From QYOJ01 sp964642545 (lineage in GTDB: Bacteria > Bacteroidota > Bacteroidia > Bacteroidales > FEN-979): 64,000 nucleotides of DNA. The stretch lies in contig CAZXQU010000003.1 of assembly GCA_964642545.1 (NCBI GenBank), positions 23,599 through 87,598 of the forward strand, in the 5' to 3' direction. This document shows, in pieces, positions 1 through 9,700 of this stretch. Within the stretch, counting starts at the first letter, position 1; each line of letters opens with the position of its first letter. The notes beneath the pieces are model-generated. The model did no database searches. It had not been told where the DNA came from and saw only the letters and a program-made list of their open reading frames with translations. A program made the position numbers and the translations under genes.

Positions 1-419
1 TCGAACCTGACCGGAAGATTTGGATATGGCATGGTAGCTGTCATCGGGTAGGCCCGCGGGGTCTTACTGGCTTCAGCGGTTCCCTGGAACTCTTCAAACA
101 ATGACGAATATCCTTTTCTATAGAGGAGCAATCCGGAGGCTGAATCGTAGAGCGAATAGCGATAGTTTCCTGAATTCCAAGGATCTATAAGGTTTTTGTG
201 AGGACCTCCCCAAAGAGGTTCCTCTTTGAGTTGCCACAAATAGACATCCGTTCTGATGTTATTTCCTGCTAAAAGGTAATCTATCCGAAGTGTTTTATCC
301 GTAAAAAATTGGTCGAAGATGCTCTCTCCCGACATCTGTTCAGTAAAGGTAGTACTGGAAATATCCTGGCCGAAAGCGGCCTGAAATCCAAAAAGAATAA
401 TGACGAATTGTTTCCACAT
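1..419 (-). CDS. Secreted M64-family (IgA protease-like) peptidase, N-terminal part
   Basis: Reading the minus strand from an ATG at 419 gives a signal peptide (MWKQFVIILFGFQAAFGQ) and then a domain with the blocks LRIDYLLAGN, WGGPHKNLIDP, GNYRYSLYDSASG and YSSLFEEFQGTAEA. This pattern is typical of the N-terminal domain of M64 metallopeptidases, which are exported zinc enzymes. The zinc site would lie in the C-terminal part, which falls outside the window, so catalytic residues cannot be checked. The start lies 18 bp downstream of a broken GH18 gene on the same strand, which suggests one transcription unit. Family assignment is from recognised N-terminal motifs only. Confidence 0.72.
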   Translation of the reverse strand, partial: MWKQFVIILFGFQAAFGQDISSTTFTEQMSGESIFDQFFTDKTLRIDYLLAGNNIRTDVYLWQLKEEPLWGGPHKNLIDPWNSGNYRYSLYDSASGLLLYRKGYSSLFEEFQGTAEASKTPRAYPMTATMPYPNLPVRF

Positions 420-437
420 AATTTGTTATTGTTTAAT

Positions 438-930
438 CTACCTGACAATTATAAGCTTCTCTCGTTTTATCACTCCTGATCCATTTTGTAATACTATCAT
501 GTATTGGCCCTCTTGAAACCCGCTAACATCTATCTCCATGTTCCGAAAAAAGAGTGGCACAAAGGTGGGTACGAACATCGTTGGACTGAGCTGAATCGAT
601 AGCAGGATCAGTGAGCCAATCGTGTATTGTAATCGGTGCACCAGATGCCGGATCTATTTCATAGGAAAAATAGCAAAGATCCGATAACAGATTCCACTGG
701 TAATTAAGGTAAGCATTGCCGATCCAGTATGGATGATAGCCGAAAACGATCTTCTCAAGCGTACATCCTGAAGCTATTCCTGGAACAATTTGTTGTTGTA
801 AAGCAGAGATCTCAACCTGGTGCTCTTTGTAGTATCCCGACTCCTCAGCGTGAATGGATCTGAAAGGAATATCCTGTGCGAACATGATATTGGTTGACAG
901 AAACAGAAATAATACGAGATTTTTCTTCAT
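438..930 (-). pseudogene. Collapsed GH18 (chitinase-like) gene fused out of frame to its own T9SS tail
   Basis: The reading frame from 930 encodes a signal peptide (MKKNLVLFLFLSTNIMFAQ) and the first beta strands of a GH18 barrel (VFGYHPYWIGNAYLNYQWN, CYFSYEIDPASGAPITIHDW, THLCATLFSEH). It stops after 135 residues. In another frame, beginning at about 540, the DNA encodes the end of a T9SS sorting domain (MEIDVSGFQEGQYMIVLQN, then KREKLIIVR) that stops at 438. The barrel homology ends at codon 540-538 and the sorting-domain homology begins at 539-537, so one large out-of-frame internal deletion explains the locus. The DxxDxDxE catalytic region is gone. The alternative is an assembly collapse. 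No functional chitinase is expected. Confidence 0.75.
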
Positions 931-949
931 CGCAAATTACTATTTGACG

Positions 950-957
950 CAAAATTA
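950..957 (-). promoter_or_regulatory. -7 element for the GH18/M64 unit
   Basis: On the minus strand this reads TAATTTTG, matching the Bacteroidetes TAnnTTTG -7 consensus, 19 bp upstream of the ATG at 930. No clear TTG -33 element is seen at the expected spacing, so this is a moderate call. Confidence 0.45.
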
Positions 958-1000
958 CAGAGTTTCGTCGATCTTCTCTGAACTTAGTGCAACCTTCGTC

Positions 1001-1008
1001 TATCTTTG
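1001..1008 (+). promoter_or_regulatory. -7 element for the BNR-repeat protein gene
   Basis: TATCTTTG is an exact TAnnTTTG match, 62 bp upstream of the ATG at 1071. It lies in the 140-bp divergent spacer shared with the GH18 remnant. The -33 region has no convincing TTG. Confidence 0.5.
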
Positions 1009-1070
1009 TGTAATAAATATAGGCACATAATGTTCACAAACCTGTACTTTTACAAAAAAAAATCCACTCA

Positions 1071-2783
1071 ATGAATACTTTATCGTATAAAATTGTCTTT
1101 CTCGCTATTGCGATTCTGACCTGGGTCCCAGTCTCTTTTGCACAAGAACTGAACAACAAGAACAATGATTCAAGGCTTCACAACGAAGTCCCGGATAATG
1201 CTTACATGGCTCCGTCCCCAAACCATACCCCGCCTGTAAAGGGATATAAGTCAGTCAATTCCTCCGTTTTTACAACTCAGGTGAACATTGATGAAAATGG
1301 TTTTAACATCCCTGATGATGCAGCCAACGAGCCTTCCATAGCTGTTGATCCGACAAACCCGAACAATATGGTGATCGGGTGGCGTCAATTCGATAACATT
1401 GGAAGTAATTTCCGGCAGGCTGGATATGGCTATACTACTGATGGAGGACAATCCTGGACCTTTCCCGGGGTGATTAATCCAGGAATCTTCAGATCCGATC
1501 CTGTGCTGGATGCCGATGCAAATGGAACCATCTTTTACAACAGTCTCACTTCCGATGGATCTGCATATACTTGTCAGGTTTTCCGTAGCAATACGGGAGG
1601 AGCTGACTGGGATGCAGGTGTACAAGCAAAGGGAGGAGACAAACAATGGATGGTCATTGATCAAACTGACGGCATCGGTGCCGGAAATATCTACTCTTTC
1701 TGGACTGTATATTATAGTTCATGCTATCCGGGTTTCTTCACCCGATCGACCGATGGAGGTGACTTCTATCAAAACTGTGTTGATGTCCAGGGATTCCCTT
1801 ACTGGGGTACGATGGCCGTGGGCCCCGACGGCGAACTCTATACGGTAGGAAAAGGAGACTTTGAAGGAGTCGTAGTTTCAAAATCCACAACAGCCCAGAA
1901 TCCTGCCAATGTGATCAGCTGGGACCTGGCCGAGGAGGTCTACCTGGATGGACACTTGACCTCTTCCCCTCCTGTAAATCCCGCTGGCTTGCTTGGGCAG
2001 GCAGATATTGGCGTGGATGTGTCTGAAGGTCCAGGAAGGGGAAATGTTTATGTTTTATCTTCAGTTGTAAGAGCAACTGGAGGTGACCCGGCCGACGTAA
2101 TGTTTTCGAAAAGCACGGATGGAGGCCTCACCTGGAGCCTCATTCCAGGAAGGATCAACGACGATCCTGAGAACGATAACTATCAGTGGTTCGGTACGAT
2201 GTCTGTCTCTCCCGACGGAAGAATCGACGTTGTATGGCTCGATACCAGGGACGCCCCTGCAGGTACCTATTTTTCGGCACTTTACTACTCCTATTCCACT
2301 GATGAGGGAGCAACTTGGTCTACCAATGAGCGCCTTTCCGAGCTCTTCGATCCACATGTTGGTTGGCCACAACAAGACAAGATGGGGGACTATTTCGACA
2401 TGCGGTCGGATGAAATAGGTGCCCATCTTGCCTGGGCGAATACACTGAATGGCGAACAGGATGTCTATTACAGCCATATCACACCAACCTATATTGGTCT
2501 AGAGGAGAATAATTCTTTATCAAATTCCCTTTCTCTCTCTTGTTATCCCAATCCATTTACCGATGGAACTACAATCAGGTATGTCCTGGCAGAGGAAGCA
2601 TTTGTACAGCTGGAAATCCTGAATCTTTACGGACAAGTTGTTGAAACACTTGTTGCAACAACACAGCAACAGGGAATTCAAGCGATCCAGTATCATCCAG
2701 CTGATCTCAAAATGGGATATTACTATGGAAGGTTGACGGTGGAGAAACAAAAAGCGGTAATCAGTATTCTGAAGATTAGGTAA
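1071..2783 (+). CDS. Secreted BNR/Asp-box repeat protein (sialidase-like) with T9SS C-terminal domain
   Basis: The 570-residue product starts with a signal peptide ending near SFAQ. The body is a beta-propeller of the sialidase/BNR type: several Asp boxes are visible (TTDGGQSW, STDGGDFY, STDGGLTW, STDEGATW), plus EPSIAVDPTNPNNMVIGWR and FRSDPVL. The last 80 or so residues (SCYPNPFTDGTTIRYVL ... LKMGYYYGRL) are a T9SS type A sorting domain, so the protein is exported through type IX secretion and anchored or released at the cell surface. BNR propellers include exo-alpha-sialidases, but the arginine triad was not established here, so sialidase activity is only a possibility. It is transcribed alone and converges on the EamA gene. 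Confidence 0.8.
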   Translation: MNTLSYKIVFLAIAILTWVPVSFAQELNNKNNDSRLHNEVPDNAYMAPSPNHTPPVKGYKSVNSSVFTTQVNIDENGFNIPDDAANEPSIAVDPTNPNNMVIGWRQFDNIGSNFRQAGYGYTTDGGQSWTFPGVINPGIFRSDPVLDADANGTIFYNSLTSDGSAYTCQVFRSNTGGADWDAGVQAKGGDKQWMVIDQTDGIGAGNIYSFWTVYYSSCYPGFFTRSTDGGDFYQNCVDVQGFPYWGTMAVGPDGELYTVGKGDFEGVVVSKSTTAQNPANVISWDLAEEVYLDGHLTSSPPVNPAGLLGQADIGVDVSEGPGRGNVYVLSSVVRATGGDPADVMFSKSTDGGLTWSLIPGRINDDPENDNYQWFGTMSVSPDGRIDVVWLDTRDAPAGTYFSALYYSYSTDEGATWSTNERLSELFDPHVGWPQQDKMGDYFDMRSDEIGAHLAWANTLNGEQDVYYSHITPTYIGLEENNSLSNSLSLSCYPNPFTDGTTIRYVLAEEAFVQLEILNLYGQVVETLVATTQQQGIQAIQYHPADLKMGYYYGRLTVEKQKAVISILKIR

Positions 2784-2791
2784 TCCATATG

Positions 2792-2872
2792 ATCTCCGAA
2801 TAAATCGATTTTCGATTTCCGATTTTTTATATCGTAAATCCTAAATCGAAATGCGAAGCATTCATGAACACC
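2792..2872 (+). repeat. Intergenic repeat, left and right blocks adjacent
   Basis: This spacer between convergent genes holds two blocks also present near 45 kb in reverse complement. Block A (2792-2818) is identical over 27 nt to 45858-45884. Block B (2848-2872) matches 44962-44986 at 24 of 25 positions. Between them is an A/T-rich tract of short units around ATCGTAAATC. The blocks are about 30 nt apart here and flank an SDR gene in the other copy. Confidence 0.75.
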
Positions 2873-2880
2873 TTTGGAAT

Positions 2881-3789
2881 TTAATGATTTTGTGAATAAT
2901 CAATCGTAAATCTTTTTAGTTGTGCTACAATCATTCCTGCCAGCATCAGACAGCAACCAAGCAATATCTTGCCCGTAACGATTTCGTTCAGAAGCAGCCA
3001 TCCACCAAGAACGGCAAATACCGATTCGAGGCTTAAAATGATCGAAGCATAGGCCGGATGTGCTTTTTGCTGGGCAAAAACCTGCAACGTATAACCTATT
3101 CCTACTGATATCAAGCCTCCGTAAAGGATTGGCCACAGGGCATCGATGATTGGTTTCAGGCTGATCTCTTCAAAGCCGATGGCTACAACCCAACTCAAAA
3201 AGGCACAAATGCAGAATTGGATGATGGCGGTTCGGATGGGGTCTGTTTTTGGGGCGACAAAACCAACTACTAACACATGAACAGACCAGATCAGTGCGCA
3301 AATTAGCACAAGATAATCCCCGAAGTTAATAATAAACCCCTCTTTTACGCTCAGGAAATAGAGGCCGGCAATAGCCAGTGCGACCCCAATCCAGATGGTA
3401 ATATGATTCCGTTGGCCAAGAAAGAGCCCGATTACCGGGACAAAAACAACATATAACCCGGTAATAAACCCGGCATTTCCTGCAGTGGTATAAACGAGAC
3501 CATATTGCTGAAATGATACTCCGCCAAAGACTAGCAATCCTAGCAGAAGCTGAAGCAAAACGATCTTTTTTCGTTCCCTCTTTGTTGTTGCTAATCGATT
3601 AAATGCCCGCTCTTTGCGAAAGAATAAGAAGGGGAGAAGTACCAAACTTCCCAGACTAAACCTGACAGCCGAAAAGGTAAATGGTCCCACATAGTCCATA
3701 CCCACCCGCTGGGCTACAAAAGCAAAGCCCCAGATGGCGGCAGCAAGCAGCAAAAGCACGTCGGATTTTACTTTCCCGGAAGAGTGCAT
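2881..3789 (-). CDS. EamA/DMT-family transporter
   Basis: The 302-residue protein is almost entirely hydrophobic, with about ten predicted membrane segments arranged as two EamA repeats. The first begins DVLLLLAAAIWGFAFVAQRV and the second LVLICALIWSVHVLVVGFVA. The repeated AxIWxxxFV-like motif at the start of each half is typical of the 10-TMS drug/metabolite transporter superfamily. It would act in the inner membrane as an exporter of an unknown small metabolite. The gene follows the asparaginase gene by 43 bp on the same strand and may be its last operon member. Substrate cannot be inferred. Confidence 0.88.
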   Translation of the reverse strand: MHSSGKVKSDVLLLLAAAIWGFAFVAQRVGMDYVGPFTFSAVRFSLGSLVLLPFLFFRKERAFNRLATTKRERKKIVLLQLLLGLLVFGGVSFQQYGLVYTTAGNAGFITGLYVVFVPVIGLFLGQRNHITIWIGVALAIAGLYFLSVKEGFIINFGDYLVLICALIWSVHVLVVGFVAPKTDPIRTAIIQFCICAFLSWVVAIGFEEISLKPIIDALWPILYGGLISVGIGYTLQVFAQQKAHPAYASIILSLESVFAVLGGWLLLNEIVTGKILLGCCLMLAGMIVAQLKRFTIDYSQNH

Positions 3790-3832
3790 AGGAGGTTATC
3801 TCAGAATGAGTCGCGAAAATACGAACAAATGG

Positions 3833-4888
3833 CTAGTACTCTGTGAATATCCGTTGGATCTCCTTGTAATCTTTCGTTTTCATCAGCGCCAGCATCAGCA
3901 GAATACGCGATTTCTCAGGAGTTTTAAACCAGGATGCCGAAAATCCGTATTTGTCATCATCCACTTCGTCGTGCTGCGTAGTTGGGCCAAACGGTGTACG
4001 GGCCGAGCGAACCACTGGGATTCCACGCTTGACGGCATCTGCAAGGGCATTCATGTTAGATGTATTTGGATTTCCATTCCCAACACCAGCATAAACAATT
4101 CCATTTGCCCCTTTTTCTATCGCTGTGGTGACAAATAGAGAGTCAATACCAGCGTATCCATACACGATCTCAACTTTAGGGAGTTTCTCAACATTCGCAA
4201 TATCAAATTCGCTCTTGGTAGTATGACGAACCAGAGAATTACGAGTGAAAATAGGTTTGCTGTTATATACATAACCCAGGAATCCATAATTGGGGCATTT
4301 GAAGGTTTCCAGTGCGGTTGTCAGTGTCTTTAATGCATCATCGGCGCTTAGGATCTTGTCATCCATGACAATCATCACTCCTTTGCCAACCGATTCAGGA
4401 CTGGCAGCAACAGCAGCTCCTTCATAGACATTCATGGGGCCATCTGCACTGAGTTCTGTTGAAGGGCGCATAGATCCTACCAACACTACCGGTTTGTTGC
4501 TTTTCACTACCAGGTTAAGGAAGTAGGCGGTCTCTTCCATGGTGTCGGTCCCATGTGTGATGACAACCCCGGTTACATCAGCCTTTGCCAGCAACTGGTT
4601 GACCCGTTTCGCAAGGATCAGCCAGTCGGCTTCGGTTATATCCTGACTGGGAATATTGACAACCTGTTCGCCTTTGATCTGGGCCAGTTGCAGTATCTCC
4701 GGTGCCGATTGAATGATCTTGTCGACAGATACAACTCCCGAAGTGTATCCCGAACTGGTTTCGGAAGCACCCACGCCGGCGATGGTTCCGCCTGTAGCCA
4801 GGATATAAATGAGGGGTTTCCCTTGTCCGTATGCATGGATTGATGCCATGCCAAGCAGGCAATAAATGAGAATCAGATTTTTTCGCAT
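3833..4888 (-). CDS. ansB: Type II (periplasmic) L-asparaginase
   Basis: The 351-residue protein has a signal peptide (MRKNLILIYCLLGMASIHAYG) followed by the two asparaginase signatures: ATGGTIAG at residues 31-38 with nucleophile Thr35, and THGTDTMEET at 111-120 with the Thr114-Asp115 pair. The catalytic lysine is in MDDKIL (Lys178). Length and motifs fit the secreted type II family, which hydrolyses asparagine (often glutamine too) to the acid and ammonia. It lies 42 bp downstream of a C69 dipeptidase gene on the same strand, so exported dipeptides and asparagine may be processed together in the periplasm. Confidence 0.93.
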   Translation of the reverse strand: MRKNLILIYCLLGMASIHAYGQGKPLIYILATGGTIAGVGASETSSGYTSGVVSVDKIIQSAPEILQLAQIKGEQVVNIPSQDITEADWLILAKRVNQLLAKADVTGVVITHGTDTMEETAYFLNLVVKSNKPVVLVGSMRPSTELSADGPMNVYEGAAVAASPESVGKGVMIVMDDKILSADDALKTLTTALETFKCPNYGFLGYVYNSKPIFTRNSLVRHTTKSEFDIANVEKLPKVEIVYGYAGIDSLFVTTAIEKGANGIVYAGVGNGNPNTSNMNALADAVKRGIPVVRSARTPFGPTTQHDEVDDDKYGFSASWFKTPEKSRILLMLALMKTKDYKEIQRIFTEY

Positions 4889-4930
4889 ATGACAGGTTTT
4901 ATTTATCTGAGATATTCTCTTTGTTCTCCA

Positions 4931-6694
4931 TTACTTCATTTCATAGGTTGTAGGACCTTCGCTGTAATCCGTTCTGTCCAGCCAAAAAGCAGGATATCCG
5001 ATCACTCTTGTCAGATCGGCTTCCGGGGTTGAGTAATTGCCATTTGGGAGGTTGATATATCCATCTGAGTATTTGGCAACAATCGCAGCAGCCATATTCC
5101 ACCAACCGGATATCACACTGTCGGCATTTTCCTTACCCCGATCTGTAAGTAGCTCACGGGCAGCTTCTGGCGATAGACCAACAACGGCTTTATCTGTCTG
5201 ATCAATGAACTCCAACTCCTGCCTTTCCAGCCGGGACTGTAGTGGGATGATGTCGGCCCTGGTCATCTGGCGGAAGTTTAACCTCGACCAGTTGTTGACA
5301 AAGTTAAATGGCCACCAGGCACATCTTCCATAAAATTTTTGTGGACCTCCGGTTTGCAAAGCTTCAGGCAACTCGTTTACGTTCGTATAAAAGGGCATGA
5401 ATACAGTAGTATAGGATACATCTGGCCCAAACCAAACCACTCCCTTGGTAATCAAAGGCTGTTGCGGCCGGAGCTTGCAAACATAGGTATATCCCTGGTA
5501 AAACACGGAGATCGCCCTTTCCCAGGCTCCAACCATCTTTTTTCCCGTGGATACATTGTTTTGATTTCCATCATAAGGCCCGACAAACCGGTGGGGATCG
5601 CCATACGGACCAGCTGCAATGCCCCTGGTCAGGTCAAATTGAGTTCCCTCGTAGTGATCGCGGTAGAGAGAAAAAATGTCGGAAGTGGTAAGCTTATCTT
5701 TCGGTTTGATTGAAAACGGATAATCGAATGTATAGCCATCTTCCACCCAAGGTGAGAGACCAAGGTCAGGATTTACCCTATCGAGGACCCTCCAGACTCT
5801 CCTTAGCGAGTAGTAGGGGTGGTTGTATTCACCAGGACTAACTGCTTTCAGCCAGTCGACAGGACCATCTTTCTCCTCATCCCACCATCCCAGTTTCTTC
5901 AATCCGGGGATGAGGGAATTGGAGAAGAGAAAGTTATCAGGATCAGTTTTTACTAAATACCGGATCCGAAATTCATTGGCGGCAACAAAAACTTCTCCAT
6001 CCGGCACAAGCTGGGCTACCCAAGCCGAGTGGTATACATCATCAGGCAGAGCACACATCTCAAAAACCCATGCCTCTTCCTCGTCTGCCACAAGAAGTGT
6101 CTCTCCAGTAGAGTAATAACCATATCGCTCTATCAACTTTCCCATGAGCATGATGGCTTCCCGTGCTGTTTTGCAGTTTTCCAGGGCAATCCGTGAGAGT
6201 TCCTGCGAATAAAAGATCCTTAATGGTTTTCCAGTTGCCCTGACAGCATTTGCTTCAGGTTCGAAATTAGCCCCGTTTGTACACTCACCAACCATCAGGT
6301 TGTATTCATTCATAATGCCGTAATTTCCATCAAAATAGGCATAGGATTGTACATTCTTGTGTCCCAGAAAGCTCCATATATCCTCGTAGGGCAATTGAAA
6401 AAGTACGGGTGTTAATGGATATCCTGGAGTGTTGTATCCAGGTCCCCTTTCAGTAGTATTGATCCTGGGATAACGATAGTGTTCCTGAAAAATAGCTCTG
6501 GTTCCGTTCTGATCCCTGGAAGGAACAAAGATCATCCGCTGGTCTCCCAGTTCATCATCATCAGAATGGGCTACCATCATGGAGCCATCAGCACTGGCTC
6601 CTTTGGTAATGATCATGGTTGTGCACGCCAAAGAACTAAAAAAGGGAAGGACTAGTAAGCAAGCACAAACAGTGGTAAGAATAGTATTTCTCAT
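4931..6694 (-). CDS. C69-family dipeptidase (PepD-like), secreted
   Basis: The 587-residue product has a 23-residue signal peptide ending SLA and then CTTMIITKGASADGS, so Cys24 becomes the N-terminal nucleophile, the mark of C69 Ntn-hydrolases. Further family blocks are NYGIMNEYNLMVGECT, CKTAREAIMLMGKLIERYGY and EEAWVFEM. These enzymes cleave dipeptides, here probably in the periplasm because of the signal. It lies within the minus-strand run of secreted hydrolases, 95 bp after GH92 and 42 bp before the asparaginase. Confidence 0.9.
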   Translation of the reverse strand: MRNTILTTVCACLLVLPFFSSLACTTMIITKGASADGSMMVAHSDDDELGDQRMIFVPSRDQNGTRAIFQEHYRYPRINTTERGPGYNTPGYPLTPVLFQLPYEDIWSFLGHKNVQSYAYFDGNYGIMNEYNLMVGECTNGANFEPEANAVRATGKPLRIFYSQELSRIALENCKTAREAIMLMGKLIERYGYYSTGETLLVADEEEAWVFEMCALPDDVYHSAWVAQLVPDGEVFVAANEFRIRYLVKTDPDNFLFSNSLIPGLKKLGWWDEEKDGPVDWLKAVSPGEYNHPYYSLRRVWRVLDRVNPDLGLSPWVEDGYTFDYPFSIKPKDKLTTSDIFSLYRDHYEGTQFDLTRGIAAGPYGDPHRFVGPYDGNQNNVSTGKKMVGAWERAISVFYQGYTYVCKLRPQQPLITKGVVWFGPDVSYTTVFMPFYTNVNELPEALQTGGPQKFYGRCAWWPFNFVNNWSRLNFRQMTRADIIPLQSRLERQELEFIDQTDKAVVGLSPEAARELLTDRGKENADSVISGWWNMAAAIVAKYSDGYINLPNGNYSTPEADLTRVIGYPAFWLDRTDYSEGPTTYEMK

Positions 6695-6789
6695 CTTAGC
6701 AGTGATTTATTAACCGGTGAATAACAATGTAAATCTACAAAATAAATGTAGAGATTCTAGTTATTTACAACAAACTGTTATTCAGATTT

Positions 6790-9700
6790 TTACTCTACAC
6801 TGATCTCGTCAGCAAAGATCCAGCATTTCATCCCTGCTCCCGGATGCCATTCGGGACAGATTCCTGGCGTTTTGGCAACAACTCTCACGTAACGTGCCTC
6901 AACAGAGGGCTCCAGGTCGGCCCATTGTTCCAGCGTTGTTGGAGTAAAATCCTTTTGAGAGTATTCATGGATAGAGATACCGGCAGGGATGAAACTCTCT
7001 CCATCAACGGATGTAAAGAATTCAACTTCCGTAGGAAAAAAGATCCAGGAACCTACATCCTGAAGAAACCCGACAGAGATCTTGTGCACCATCTGAACCT
7101 CACCCAGATCCACAACGGCATCCAGGTTAACACCTTCATATCCTTGCCAAACACCGGTTTTGAAATTCTCACCTCCCTTTTTAAAGTCGATCAAAGCAAT
7201 ATCACCGCCTGCCGAATATTGGGGTGAATATTGTGTATTTAGCTTGATCTTGCGGTTCTCAGGAATTTTCTGAAAAGTGGATTCAATGATGAAACTTCGT
7301 TCATGGCCCTCTTTTTGGGTATAGGCAAGGATGGTGGTGGTGTTCTTAACTGAGATCGGATTTGCATACGGATGCCAGATACCAGATCCTGGATCCAGGA
7401 TCGAGGATTCCTCATGCTTTATGCCTTGTGCCTCTTGCCTTTTTACTTGAAAGTAAATCTTTGCCTCGGGGTCAGGAGAGGAGAGGACAATGGTGGTTGA
7501 ATCAAAGAAGGTAGCATCTCCTTCAGTCATAAATGGAACCGGCTGAATCAGATGATCCCGGATGCCTGATTCCGGATGCCTGATTAGATTTTGCGTATCG
7601 CGAATCACGGATCCCGTATCGCTTGACGCATTTCCCCATTCGTAATTTGGTGAACTTCTCATCTCAAAAACCAGGTCTCCACCTTTCATAATCTCATCAT
7701 GCCTTATGGCTGGTGCGTCATGGCTCTTTCCGTTCAACGAGCAGGATTGAATATAAAAGTTCTCGTCCGAAAGATTGTTTGCGGTGATCGTGAAGGTTTT
7801 GCCGTTTTCCAGTTCGATTTTGGCAGATGGAAATCTCGGGGTGCCGATAGCATAGATCCCTGAGCCTGGCGTCACGGGATAGAATCCCAGGGCAGAGAAA
7901 ACGTACCAGGCCGACATCTGGCCGCAATCTTCATTGCCGCACAGGCCATCTCGCTGATCGGTATAAAAATCGTTCATGATTTGGTGAACTATCTCCTGCG
8001 TTTTCCAAGGTTGACCAACATAGTCGTAGAGGTAGGCCATGTTATGACTGGGTTCATTTCCTTGGGCATACTGGCCGATCAAACCTGTAATGTCGGCCTG
8101 ATCACGGCCGGTTGTCTGCGAGTTTGCTGAGAAAAGTTTGTCAAGTTTGCTTGCAAAGGCCTCTTTCCCGCCCATCAACCCGATCAGTCCGTTGATATCT
8201 TGAGCTACACAAAAGCTGTATTGCCATGCATTGGCTTCTGTATAGTTGAAGTTGACTTCATAGGGATCAAACGGGGTGAACCATTGGTTGTTCAGCTTTG
8301 CCCGCATAAACCCCGTGGAGGGATCAAAGATATTTTTGTAGTACTGAGCCCGTTGGATAAACTCGCTGTAATCCGCCTCTTTTCCCATCTCTTTCGCCAT
8401 CTGCGCAATACACCAGTCGTCATAAGCGTATTCCAGTGTTTTAGAGACCGACTCACCCTCCTGATCACCAGGAATAAAACCTTGGTTTTTGTAAAACTTC
8501 AGCCCAAAGTGATCTTGGTTCGCACTGGTTTTCATGGCTTCAAACGCCTTCTCAGCATCATAGTCGCGGATGCCCTTCAACCATGAATCAGCAATTACAG
8601 GAACTGAATGGTAACCGATCATGCAATTTGTCTCATTGGCAGAGAGTTCCCAAACAGGTAAAAGCCCTCCCTCTTCATACTGCCGGATGAATGTATTGAT
8701 GAAATCGTTTGTTCGCTTTTGATCGATGATAGTAAGCAGCGGATGCAAAGCCCTGTAGGTATCCCAGAGAGAGAATACGGTATAATAATCGAAACTGTCA
8801 GTCTGATGCACCTGAAGGTCTCTGCCAAGGTATTGCCCATCCACATCCATATATAGATTTGGGCTTAAGAAAGCATGATAAAGAGCTGTATAAAAGATAG
8901 TTTGGTCGTCATGGCTTCCTCCTGAAACTGTAATTTTTTGCAACGCATTCGTCCAGGCTAACCTACAGTCATCCAAAACATTGTCAAAGTCCCAATTGGA
9001 ATTTTCGTCATTGAGATTCTTGCGGGCACCTTCAATACTCACTGCCGAGATTCCGATCTTAACCAGAATCTCATCGTTTTTTTTCAGAGAGCTAAAACGG
9101 AGCAAAGCTTTCACATCACTCCCCTCAATTTCTTTCAGGCCTTCTATCATAATTCCATCAACATCAATAACTACTTCCAGGATAGGTCTCGAGAACCTGA
9201 CCACGAAGAAAAGCCGCTGATCTTTTGCCCACGCAGTTGAAAACCGGTACCCTTCAATCTCACTGTCGCCAACGACTTTCATGCCCGATTCAAGCACTTT
9301 ATCCCTGTGCTGAAGATTGAGAACTACTCCGGGCATCTCCGAAGAGGGGTAGGTATACCTATGAAAGCCTGTGCGTTTTGTGGCTGTTAATTCCACACGA
9401 ATATCATAGTTCGACAAACCAACCCGGTAATACCCTGCGGATGCCCTCTCGGAAGAGAAATCAAATGAAGATGCATAGCTATAGTCTGAAAGTGAGATTT
9501 CCCCGGCAACCGGCATCAGGAGAATATCCCCATAATCAGAACACCCGGTACCACTCAGGTGTGTATGGCTGAACCCAAAGATGGTATCATCGGAGGCATG
9601 GTATGCCGAACAGCCATCCCATCCCTCCAGCCTGGTATCCGGACTTACCTGGATCATCCCGAAAGGATAACTTGCCCCCGGATAGGTATGTCCGTGTCCA

